DNA of 5,521 bases from Pyrodictium delaneyi (GCA_015661645.1 DQVR01000018.1:1-5521); one strand, 5' to 3'. Shown: positions 1 to 5,521, counted from the stretch's first letter. Notes: a model not told the origin generated them from the sequence alone. Numbers and translations are program-made.

Positions 1-55
1 CTCATCGTTTTTTACTCAATTACAAAAATTTTCCTTGTTCACATTCTCTTGTATC

Positions 56-98
56 GAGGACACGCCTAGTCCTAATGGCTAGATTTTATGATGTCCTC
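56..98. repeat. Small imperfect hairpin / inverted repeat upstream of the peptidase gene
   Basis: GAGGACA at 56-62 is the exact reverse complement of TGTCCTC at 92-98. Inside the 29-base spacer, GCC (64-66) can also pair with GGC (77-79). This lies 70-110 bases upstream of the peptidase start. It could be an operator or the end of an upstream transcript. A seven-base match can also occur by chance, so no function is assigned. The rest of 1-170 is AT-rich and shows no supportable gene. Confidence 0.25.
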
Positions 99-139
99 CT
101 TTCTTGGCAGCTACACAAGCCACAATTATTCCTAGTTCC

Positions 140-155
140 AAAAGAACTATAAAAA
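140..155 (+). promoter_or_regulatory. Putative BRE/TATA element of the peptidase gene
   Basis: TATAAAAA at 148-155 is preceded by a purine-rich stretch (AAAAGAA, 140-146) resembling a TFB-recognition element. Archaeal initiation usually lies about 25 bases downstream of the TATA centre. That would put the transcript start at or near the ATG at 171, giving a leaderless or nearly leaderless mRNA. A GAGG at 159-162, eight bases before the ATG, could instead be a Shine-Dalgarno site, but only if transcription starts further upstream. The two readings compete. Confidence 0.5.
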
Positions 156-170
156 GTAGAGGCGGAGCCT

Positions 171-1721
171 ATGCCTACGGCCCGTCTAGCCTCAATAGTA
201 GTGCTAATAGCTGCTACAGCAATACTGCATGTAGCATATGCTACGTCTGGACCAGCCTCAGACTATAATCTAATTATTGTGTTCATGAAGCCTGTAGACG
301 AGTCAACATGGAGTATGAAGATAATGCTGGAGGGCGTAGATGTAGACATAGAATGCATCGGAGTACTAAGGCCAAACGCCTACTATGTCCAAACACGCGG
401 CATATCCAGCAGTATCGTCGTAGCTCCGCTCTACTATATATTGGATAGTGTATGCCATTCAGCACTATCCGAGATACAGCTTCTAGCTACAGTCCACGGG
501 AATCGCTCTATCCGGGTAGTTGTATCGGCTCCTAAAGGATACATTGTTAGGAGTAGCCTAGACTGGCGTGGCTACGGGCCTCTCGGCGGGCCATATACGG
601 TGGATGTGGTGTCTTTTGTTAAGCATTATGTATTTGACGGTATAGTAGTGGCTAATGTTTCGGCATATAGAGTAGAGGATCTAGGCCATACCAATATCAC
701 TGTAGTAGCAGCACATGGTATAGGAGGAGAAATTGTGAAGTATGTTGTTGAGAGTGTTACTGTAGTACGCTCGGCGCTATCCCGATGGTTGGGGCCAAGT
801 CCTCGTGCTCCTGTCGTGGTAGCCATAGTTGGAGCTAATGAGCATTATTTCCAGCCGCCGGGTAGCGCTCACAGTCTGGGCGGCGTTGTGTATCTGAAGA
901 TTGATTCTAGCCAAATAGATGAGATTTCATGGCTAGTCCACACAGTGGCGCACGAGGCTGTGCATGGATGGTTTAATCATGGCATGCTTTATGGTGATTT
1001 TAGCTTCCAAGAAGCAGCTGCAGAGTTCTTAGCATTGAAGGCTCTTCATGACACAAGCCCTGAGTTGTATGAGAAGGCTGCTAGTTATCTGCGTATTATG
1101 CTTGAAGCTGGCGAGCAGTATGCTGTATGGATGAGAGTCAATGCTGCGTTATGGTATGCCGGGGTGAAGGCGTGTAATGAGGACCTCTACATGAGGGCGA
1201 TAAGTATACTCTATAATGCGTCGTTAGCAGGTGAGCATAAGAAGCCAGTAAGTTTGCTAGACATAGCGAGGATAATGCATTCCGAAGCACCCTTCCAGTG
1301 TAAAGGGCGCCTTGAGGCCGCTATGGGTAAGGTGTTCGAAGCGGCTAGTAGGAGTGTGGTAGATTGGCCATTTATCGATACAGAGGTATTTCGGGCAGAA
1401 AACGCGACTAGTAAAAAGGCCGGGGAGTATATGGTACTTAGCCCTCAGAATGCCACAGATACTCATAGCTACGTTGAACGAGCGGGCTATTCTTCTGTAG
1501 CTAGAGAAGCTGAGGGTGATACATGTACTAGGGCAGCCTTGGTTCATAGTAGTAATGCGGGCTCTAACGCCACGGCTAGTGTCGTAGGCGGCGACACTAC
1601 GTATACGCCTTGCCTGCCTAGTGCTCATAGTGCAGAAAGAGTATATGTGTTCGCTTTAGGCCTTGGTGCTGGTCTACTTGCTGGCTTTACGCTTAAAGGC
1701 TTATATAGTAGGAGGAAGTAG
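171..1721 (+). CDS. Secreted, C-terminally membrane-anchored gluzincin-type metallopeptidase (M1/M61-like)
   Basis: This 516-residue protein probably acts outside the cell as a zinc-dependent peptidase. Residues 5-24 form a hydrophobic signal sequence. The zinc motif is HEAVHGW (H261, E262, H265, W267). It is followed by QEAAAEF, where E281 is the likely third zinc ligand and E285 matches the second Glu of the M1 pattern NEGFAEY. Only 15 residues separate H265 from E281, against 18 in classical M1 enzymes. The stretch SLGGVVYLKID (235-245) resembles the strand near the M1 active site, but the GxMEN exopeptidase motif is not visible. Seven N-glycosylation sequons (N111, N162, N175, N349, N411, N427, N466) and six cysteines fit an extracytoplasmic protein. 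Residues about 405-485 look like a low-complexity stalk. A membrane helix at 489-510 ends in RRK, suggesting surface anchoring. Family placement is by motif only; the substrate is unknown. Confidence 0.72.
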   Translation: MPTARLASIVVLIAATAILHVAYATSGPASDYNLIIVFMKPVDESTWSMKIMLEGVDVDIECIGVLRPNAYYVQTRGISSSIVVAPLYYILDSVCHSALSEIQLLATVHGNRSIRVVVSAPKGYIVRSSLDWRGYGPLGGPYTVDVVSFVKHYVFDGIVVANVSAYRVEDLGHTNITVVAAHGIGGEIVKYVVESVTVVRSALSRWLGPSPRAPVVVAIVGANEHYFQPPGSAHSLGGVVYLKIDSSQIDEISWLVHTVAHEAVHGWFNHGMLYGDFSFQEAAAEFLALKALHDTSPELYEKAASYLRIMLEAGEQYAVWMRVNAALWYAGVKACNEDLYMRAISILYNASLAGEHKKPVSLLDIARIMHSEAPFQCKGRLEAAMGKVFEAASRSVVDWPFIDTEVFRAENATSKKAGEYMVLSPQNATDTHSYVERAGYSSVAREAEGDTCTRAALVHSSNAGSNATASVVGGDTTYTPCLPSAHSAERVYVFALGLGAGLLAGFTLKGLYSRRK

Positions 1722-1771
1722 TGGCTGTATCCAAATCGTTACATATATACCAAATTTATAAGAAATATAAT

Positions 1772-1800
1772 GGTTTTAATATTTATAGTTTTACGTTTAT
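1772..1800 (+). terminator. Oligo-T-rich probable termination region after the peptidase gene
   Basis: T-rich tracts (TTTT at 1774-1777 and 1789-1792, TTT at 1796-1798) lie 50-80 bases after the peptidase stop codon, in a segment with very low GC. Archaeal RNA polymerase terminates on non-template T-tracts without needing a hairpin, so this is a plausible terminator. The same AT-rich block also carries promoter-like sequence, so the assignment is soft. Confidence 0.3.
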
Positions 1801-1812
1801 TCATAGAGGCAG

Positions 1813-1821
1813 AATTTATAA
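1813..1821 (+). promoter_or_regulatory. Putative TATA box of the regulator gene
   Basis: AATTTATAA is a good crenarchaeal TATA box, preceded by the purine-rich GAGGCAG at 1806-1812. The expected start site about 26 bases downstream of its centre is near 1843. This almost coincides with the 5' strand of the 7-bp closing helix at 1839-1845. A second copy at 1753-1761 could be an alternative promoter. Confidence 0.5.
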
Positions 1822-1838
1822 CATGAATTTGGTATTCA

Positions 1839-1933
1839 GTAGACACAGCGCAGTGGTTGCGCTTGAAAACGCCTGCTACCCTTTGGGGTGTGCGACTTGT
1901 CACGCAAGCCGCCATTCGTGTTATACTGTCTAC
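1839..1933 (+). ncRNA. Possible structured leader RNA (multi-branched fold) before the regulator
   Basis: GTAGACA (1839-1845) and TGTCTAC (1927-1933) form a perfect 7-bp closing helix. Between them are hairpins AGCGCA/TGCGCT (1847-1852 with 1858-1863, 5-base loop), ACCC/GGGT (1878-1881 with 1886-1889) and TGCG/CGCA (1891-1894 with 1903-1906). GC content jumps from about 19% (1741-1830) to about 57% (1839-1887). The segment 1839-1887 is not part of the regulator reading frame, which has a stop at 1864-1866. The predicted transcript start is near 1843. The fold ends five bases before ATG 1939, so it could control translation. It resembles a tRNA outline but has no T-arm, so I do not call a tRNA. 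Pairing was found by eye and alternatives exist, for example GCTTG 1861-1865 with CAAGC 1905-1909. Confidence 0.3.
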
Positions 1934-1938
1934 GTGAA

Positions 1939-2763
1939 ATGGGTTGCCCGCTATACGAGATAGTAAGAGCTGCCTACGCCTCGTTTGAGCTACAGGAGCA
2001 GGATGATCCCGGTGTACACGTGGACGGTATTATAGGCGGGGACGGGGTTACGAGGCTTGCTCTCCGCATACTACGTGTAAATCTATACGATGAAGAGTAC
2101 ACCGAGATATGGGCCAGAGTAAGCGGCGATAAGGCGCTCGTCGAGGGATTTGACCGGCAGCTGCGCCTTGCCAAGGAGATATATTTTCAGCAGGTCTACT
2201 CGAACAAGTTTAACCGAGTCTTGCGTATACTTATATCAAAGAATAAGTGTAGTAGATGCTTGTCGAATGCGTCATGTGGGAAGTGTCCACTTGTTTCAAC
2301 ACCCCTAGGCTCAATGGCTAAATCTATAGTTATAACTCCCATGGGTGCTCTCTATGAGTTCATTGTTGCGCGTGGAAGTGCTTATGATGAGTTACGCCGT
2401 TGGGGTTGTGAGCCAGTCCACAGCCATGGTATAGATGAGTACGACTACATGCTTACAGAGAAACAAGAGCTAGCCATAGTATATGCCTATCTCATGGGCT
2501 ACTATAGCTTTCCGCGGAGGATTAGTCTGAAAGGATTAGCCGCGAAGCTCGGCCTTTCGGTATCAACGCTGGCAGAACTCCTCAGGAGGGCCGAGGCTAA
2601 GGTTGTAGACGCTTTTGTACGGCATGAGCTACCGCATTACATAGTGGGAAGAGCCCTTTATGGGAGCCAGCAGACTAGTGTCGTAGAGGAGCGGCTCAGT
2701 CCTAGGCAGCGTGTAGATCGTGCTAAGACAAAGCATGAGATAGAGGAGGCGGCGCTAGTGTAG
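1939..2763 (+). CDS. Bat-type (bacterio-opsin activator HTH) transcriptional regulator with a four-cysteine cluster
   Basis: This is a probable cytoplasmic DNA-binding regulator of 274 residues. The C-terminal third carries the bacterio-opsin-activator HTH: LTEKQELAIVYAYLMGYYSFPRR (starts at residue 172, then ISLKGLAAKLGLSVSTLAELLRRAEAK). This is the LTxxQ, GYY..PR and L.RAE.K pattern of that archaeal family. The N-terminal part is not recognised. It holds CSRCLSNASCGKCP (C104, C107, C113, C116), a CX2CX5CX2C cluster suited to zinc, an Fe-S centre or redox switching. C157 (WGC) and C3 are additional. Bat-like regulators with Cys-rich N-termini (NarO, DmsR in haloarchaea) control anaerobic respiration genes, so control of the cytochrome-maturation genes downstream is plausible. 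The start is uncertain: the same frame opens at GTG 1888 (291 aa), with other candidates at TTG 1897 and GTG 1918. ATG 1939 was chosen as the only ATG, lying just after the closing helix at 1839-1933. No clear ribosome site precedes any of them. Confidence 0.78.
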   Translation: MGCPLYEIVRAAYASFELQEQDDPGVHVDGIIGGDGVTRLALRILRVNLYDEEYTEIWARVSGDKALVEGFDRQLRLAKEIYFQQVYSNKFNRVLRILISKNKCSRCLSNASCGKCPLVSTPLGSMAKSIVITPMGALYEFIVARGSAYDELRRWGCEPVHSHGIDEYDYMLTEKQELAIVYAYLMGYYSFPRRISLKGLAAKLGLSVSTLAELLRRAEAKVVDAFVRHELPHYIVGRALYGSQQTSVVEERLSPRQRVDRAKTKHEIEEAALV

Positions 2764-2800
2764 ATGCGCTTGTAGCCCAGCTTCATAGGCGTAGCTGTTA

Positions 2801-3514
2801 ATGCTAGGGACGCGCGGCTATGCGAGGGCCCTGGGGAGGAGTTTGAACGCGGTAGGTGCTGTGGCAGCTATTGTGCGTAGGGATGTGTTGCTTGATCTCC
2901 GCCGCCGTGTAGAAGCTGGCTCTATGTTAGTATTCTCGCTTGCAGCTGGCGTTCTCTCGGCATACGTTCTGAGAGGGGCGGCGGGGGTAAATACGGCGGC
3001 TGCTAGCGTCGCCCTAGTACTGGTGCTTGTATTCCTCGCGGTGTTTGGGAGCTTGTCTAGTTTTGTCCGTGAGGCTGACCGGGGTACTCTTGATGGTCTT
3101 CGTCTTGCACCGATAGGCGCAGAGATAGTGTTTGTAGCGAAGTTCGTGTACAGCTTCATAGTGGTCTCTGTACAGACACTGGTGTTTCTCCTAGCTATGG
3201 GGTTCTTCGCTCAGATGGGGAGCGTGGTTAGCCCTATTGTGTTTTTGCTGGCACTTGTTTCGAGTATGTACCTCGCTGCTATCTCAAGCTTTACTTCCGC
3301 TATACTAGTGTTTAGCGAGGCTCGCGCAGTGCTAATGCCAGTTATGGTGCTCGTTCTGGTCCTACCTTATGTGCAGTCAGCCGCACCTAGCATAGTGGCA
3401 GCTCTTGCAGGCGGCGCTGTCAACGTTATGGAAGTAGTTTGGCTTGCGCTTGTTGCGCTGACGTTCGTGGGAATAACAGTGTGGCTTTCGCGCTACATAC
3501 TTGAGGCAATCTAG
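2801..3514 (+). CDS. ccmB: CcmB-like haem exporter permease subunit (cytochrome c maturation)
   Basis: This is a membrane permease of the CcmABCD haem-handling ABC complex, which works with CcmA (ATPase) and CcmC to release holo-CcmE. The protein has 237 residues, close to the roughly 220 of the family. It shows about six membrane segments near 42-59, 66-87, 111-136, 143-170, 178-200 and 208-231. The family signature after the second segment is clear: FVREADRGTLDGLRLAP (88-104), matching the E.E.GTL.GL.L.P pattern of CcmB. The basic RRDVLLDLRRR (26-36) before the first helix is also typical. It starts 37 bases after the regulator stop and is probably co-transcribed. The start is uncertain: ATG 2801 has only a weak AGGCG upstream. 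TTG 2843 follows GGGGAGG, and GTG 2861 would give 217 residues, nearer the family N-terminus. No CcmA gene is adjacent. Confidence 0.85.
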   Translation: MLGTRGYARALGRSLNAVGAVAAIVRRDVLLDLRRRVEAGSMLVFSLAAGVLSAYVLRGAAGVNTAAASVALVLVLVFLAVFGSLSSFVREADRGTLDGLRLAPIGAEIVFVAKFVYSFIVVSVQTLVFLLAMGFFAQMGSVVSPIVFLLALVSSMYLAAISSFTSAILVFSEARAVLMPVMVLVLVLPYVQSAAPSIVAALAGGAVNVMEVVWLALVALTFVGITVWLSRYILEAI

Positions 3515-3524
3515 CTGTGGGTGG

Positions 3525-3549
3525 GAGTACTAGCCCGGTCTGAGTACTA
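3525..3549. repeat. Direct repeat of GAGTACTA, 17-base spacing
   Basis: GAGTACTA occurs at 3525-3532 and 3542-3549, with a 17-base period. Its core AGTACT is itself palindromic. The pair sits just after the ccmB stop and before AT-rich sequence (3550-3590) that could hold a promoter for the next gene. It may be a regulator-binding pair; function is unproven. The rest of the 155-base gap 3515-3669 contains no supportable gene. Confidence 0.35.
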
Positions 3550-3669
3550 TAGATATTTTGAAAAGTAATATGTCGGATAAAAGAGTTATAGGGATGGCAA
3601 GATGTGTTCCCAGCACAAGAGAGGTAGTGAGACGGGACTATACTGCATGGAGATAGTCGGTGTAGAGAT

Positions 3670-5229
3670 ATGCAGGGCTCTCGTAGGATGCGTCTAGACC
3701 TTCGCGGGTTCCAGAAGTCAAAGAAGGCAGGCCTATTATTAATAGTCCTCGTGGTTGCGGGTGCCTTGACCACAGTGCTGCTTCTCGGCCAGGAGCAGAA
3801 AATAGCAAACTACTATATGAGCGTGGACGAGTATGTCATATCCAGCTCCAGCATGCTTGAGAAGATAATAAACTCGTCAACGAAGCCTGTAGCAGTGATG
3901 TTCGAATCTCCTGCATGTCCCACGTGTAAACAAATGCACCCGTACTGGGCTGTGCTCGAGCGTCAGAGTAGCACACTTCCCGTACAGTTCTACCATATAG
4001 TTTTCAGTCCTGCCACCGAGGAGGCGTTTAGGCGGTACCGGGTGACCGATACCCCGACATTCATCGTGTTCGTAGGGGGTCAGCCCGTAGCCCGGCATGT
4101 AGGCGCATTTGGGGGCGATAACATCACTAGTACTATGCTCAACTGGGCGCTCTTCTCCGCAGGACTTAGCGTGGTTTCAGACCCGCAGAAGCTAGCCGAA
4201 GAAGGGCTACATATATTTAACAATAGGTGCTCCTCATGTCACGGTGAGATAGGCGGGCTTGACGAGGAGTCGTTAAAGGCGTGGCTAGACTCGCGTAGAG
4301 GTGAGCCAGACCTTCTTGCAAAGAGGCTCGCCGGGGCCCTGAAGGAGAACATGACGCTGCGCGAGCTATACGGAAGCTATGGCGCTTTATCAGACGCGGT
4401 AAAGACTATGCGTAAGTATGTTCCCGATCTCACGTCCTACGAGATTGACAGGCTTTCATACCTCCTCGACTACGCGTCGGCGATACTTGAGGGTAAGGAG
4501 CCTCCGACGATAATCCAGCCTGGGGTAAATGCTACAGCTGCCACGACCCATGTCCAGCAAGAGGCTTCGGCGGCAGAGGCTTTGGCGGCGGCCGCTAGTG
4601 CTAGCGTTGTCGGTGCTCTAGCAGCGCTGGCGGCGGGCATAGTAGCCGTATTCTCCCCCTGCGTGTTCCCGCTGCTGGTAACCTATGTCAGTGTGATAAG
4701 TACCTCGGGTAAGACCCTGACGGCGTCGAGGTGTATTGCGTGTGGTGTAGCAGCCTTCGTGGGGGTAATAGCCGTTGGTGTGTTCTTCGTCTTCGCCTCT
4801 AGCCTGGTTGCGTCTATCCAGAACATACTCCTTCCAGTAGTAGCTGCAGCGGTCATAGCCGCGGGTGCAGCGAGCATGCTGGGTGTCCCTATAGAGTTAG
4901 AGAGTATTGTCAGCATGCGGCGCAGCGGCTTGACGGGCTTCTGTGCTGTCTACGGCTTCCTAGCCGTCCAGTGCAACTTGCCGCTGGTAGCCGGGGCCCT
5001 CCTCCTAGCAGCAGGTGTCGGAAACATGTCTTCCGGCATGCTAGTAGCTGCTAGCTTCGCGGCGGGTATCAGTATCCCTCTAGCGCTAGCGGTCTACGCT
5101 GCAGGCAAGCTAGGCAGCAGTATAATAAACAGGATAATGGGGCGCTACACCCTACTCAGCCGAGTCAGCGGCTTAATACTTGTCGTGGCAGGCATTTATC
5201 TGCTCGCGTACACGCTTCAGCTCATCTAG
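3670..5229 (+). CDS. Thioredoxin - cytochrome c - CcdA fusion protein (thiol-reducing branch of cytochrome c maturation)
   Basis: This 519-residue membrane protein combines three redox modules. A basic N-terminus and helix 20-40 anchor it, leaving residues 41-310 outside the cell. Residues about 50-165 are a thioredoxin fold with active site CPTC (C83, C86) and cis-proline P129 in TDTPTF. Residues about 172-275 are a class I cytochrome c domain: CSSCH (C187, C190, H191) binds haem covalently, and M247 before the KYVPDLTSYEIDRLSYLLDY helix is the likely axial ligand. An Ala-rich linker (281-310) leads to a six-helix CcdA domain with the redox pair C331 (FSPCVFPLL) and C435 (QCNLPL). CcdA/DsbD domains carry electrons from cytosolic thioredoxin to external thiols, here probably to keep apocytochrome CXXCH cysteines reduced. 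Outer sequons N68, N151, N227 and N287 agree with this topology. Extra cysteines C355, C358 and C425 are unusual. TGA at 3628 closes the frame upstream. ATG 3688 is an alternative start. A weak TATA-like ACTATACT (3637-3644) could give a near-leaderless mRNA. Confidence 0.85.
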   Translation: MQGSRRMRLDLRGFQKSKKAGLLLIVLVVAGALTTVLLLGQEQKIANYYMSVDEYVISSSSMLEKIINSSTKPVAVMFESPACPTCKQMHPYWAVLERQSSTLPVQFYHIVFSPATEEAFRRYRVTDTPTFIVFVGGQPVARHVGAFGGDNITSTMLNWALFSAGLSVVSDPQKLAEEGLHIFNNRCSSCHGEIGGLDEESLKAWLDSRRGEPDLLAKRLAGALKENMTLRELYGSYGALSDAVKTMRKYVPDLTSYEIDRLSYLLDYASAILEGKEPPTIIQPGVNATAATTHVQQEASAAEALAAAASASVVGALAALAAGIVAVFSPCVFPLLVTYVSVISTSGKTLTASRCIACGVAAFVGVIAVGVFFVFASSLVASIQNILLPVVAAAVIAAGAASMLGVPIELESIVSMRRSGLTGFCAVYGFLAVQCNLPLVAGALLLAAGVGNMSSGMLVAASFAAGISIPLALAVYAAGKLGSSIINRIMGRYTLLSRVSGLILVVAGIYLLAYTLQLI

Positions 5230-5256
5230 CATATTTACCTCGCCTATGCCTTGAAT

Positions 5257-5263
5257 GGGAGGT
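5257..5263 (+). promoter_or_regulatory. Ribosome binding site of the ccmF-like gene
   Basis: GGGAGGT matches the anti-Shine-Dalgarno end of archaeal 16S rRNA and is the clearest such site in the window. It is three bases from ATG 5267, nine from the in-frame TTG 5273 and 15 from ATG 5279. It supports a start at 5267 or 5273 rather than 5279, and shows that this gene is translated from within a longer operon mRNA. Confidence 0.6.
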
Positions 5264-5266
5264 TGA

Positions 5267-5521
5267 ATGGATTTGGCCATGCCTATACACTACTCTGGTG
5301 TAGCCCCGCTCGTCGCCGGCATACTGATAGCAGCTGGTGTAGTCTCCGCACTGGCGGGGAGGAGTAGAGAGAAGCTACTACGCTATGGCCTAGCAGTGGC
5401 TATAGTAGGCTGGCCTATCTACGTGATACCGTTCGTTACGCTAGACTATAGCCTGCGAGAGGTGTTCTGGAATACTAGTCCTGGGCTCCCCCTCTGGATG
5501 AGGATAGCATCGTCATGGGCC
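5267..5521 (+). CDS. ccmF: CcmF/NrfE-like cytochrome c haem lyase subunit, N-terminal fragment (cut by window end)
   Basis: Only the first 85 residues are present, with no stop before the window edge. CcmF is the large polytopic subunit that takes haem from CcmE and ligates it to reduced CXXCH apocytochromes on the outer face of the membrane. Two membrane segments are visible (about 11-31 and 42-64). They are followed by LDYSLREVFWNTSPGLPLW and then MRIASSWA. This matches the family pattern of a DFS..YV motif, then an N/S.LP..Y/W. segment leading into the WGxHEGSLLLW haem-handling region, just before which the sequence is cut off. It begins 37 bases after the fusion-gene stop, so the two are probably co-transcribed. 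An upstream in-frame TGA at 5264-5266 touches the ATG and limits the start. ATG 5279 is an alternative. Confidence 0.8.
   Translation, partial: MDLAMPIHYSGVAPLVAGILIAAGVVSALAGRSREKLLRYGLAVAIVGWPIYVIPFVTLDYSLREVFWNTSPGLPLWMRIASSWA

Larger units (their letters stand above)
1747..1835. repeat. 10-base inverted repeat flanking the AT-rich promoter region
   Basis: ATACCAAATT (1747-1756) is the perfect reverse complement of AATTTGGTAT (1826-1835), with 69 bases between the arms. The nine-base direct repeat AATTTATAA also occurs at 1753-1761 and 1813-1821, exactly 60 bases apart. Both repeats lie in the intergenic region before the regulator gene. They could be operator half-sites, possibly for autoregulation. 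The AT richness of the block makes chance matches more likely than usual. Confidence 0.4.

Noticed and set aside
1..5. A possible divergent gene starting with ATG at 5-3 on the minus strand, with AT-rich promoter-like sequence behind it.
   Set aside because: Only five bases of it are in the window, so it cannot be tested here.
3..152. An open + strand frame from the window edge to TAA 150-152, including ATG 75.
   Set aside because: All three frames are open near the edge, the composition is AT-rich and intergenic-like, and the frame would run into the peptidase TATA element.
1257..1628. Minus-strand open frames opposite the peptidase, ccmB and fusion genes (for example 1257-1628, 2818-3159, 3426-3773).
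   Set aside because: They lie opposite well-supported genes or bridge gene ends, show no domain or signal features, and are the expected antisense shadows.
1839..1934. A tRNA gene: 7-bp acceptor-like helix and a D-arm-like hairpin GCGC-AGTGGTT-GCGC.
   Set aside because: No T-arm can be formed: the 17 bases before the 3' acceptor strand do not pair, and TTCGTGT lacks the conserved A. Position 8 would be C instead of U, and no anticodon stem pairs even when an intron is allowed.
1721..1963. An 80-codon open frame starting with GTG that overlaps the peptidase stop codon and contains CATCH.
   Set aside because: It runs through the AT-rich intergenic block and into the regulator in another frame, has no ribosome site and no protein-like composition. 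The CXXCH is a chance occurrence, as there is no signal peptide or haem-domain context.
3570..3656. A 28-residue open frame (MSDKRVIGMARC...) in the gap before the fusion gene.
   Set aside because: There is no Shine-Dalgarno site, no membrane segment that would suggest a CcmD-like protein, and no recognisable motif. It is short enough to be chance.

Overview
The window looks like chromosomal DNA of a hyperthermophilic crenarchaeon. The evidence is archaeal-type TATA elements with oligo-T stretches between genes, frequent ATA and AGG codons, TAG as the stop of all four genes that end here, and an archaeal-only regulator family (bacterio-opsin-activator HTH). Desulfurococcales, especially the Pyrodictiaceae, which are known for c-type cytochromes, would fit; this placement is inference. 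All supported genes lie on the + strand.

Layout. Bases 1-170 are an AT-rich upstream region with a TATA-like element and a small inverted repeat. Bases 171-1721 encode a secreted, C-terminally anchored gluzincin-type metallopeptidase. Bases 1722-1838 are very AT-rich (about 19% GC over 1741-1830) and hold probable termination and promoter signals. Bases 1839-1933 switch abruptly to GC-rich sequence that can fold into a closed multi-branched structure just before the ATG of the next gene. Bases 1939-2763 encode a Bat-type HTH regulator with a four-cysteine cluster. Bases 2801-3514 encode a CcmB-like haem-exporter permease. A 155-base gap (3515-3669) follows. Bases 3670-5229 encode one polypeptide that joins a membrane anchor, an extracytoplasmic thioredoxin domain (CPTC), a c-type cytochrome domain (CSSCH) and a CcdA electron-transfer membrane domain. 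From 5267 to the window edge is the start of a CcmF-like haem lyase.

How the genes fit together. The three genes from 2801 onward are parts of cytochrome c maturation (system I / Ccm). CcmB belongs to the haem-handling ABC module, the fusion protein supplies the thiol-reducing branch, and CcmF ligates haem to reduced CXXCH apocytochrome. The regulator upstream, with a possible metal- or redox-sensing cysteine cluster, is a natural candidate to control the cluster. The peptidase may be an unrelated neighbour. No CcmA, CcmC or CcmE is visible here.

The most interesting items are the thioredoxin-cytochrome c-CcdA fusion, with extra cysteines in its CcdA part, and the possible structured leader RNA before the regulator.
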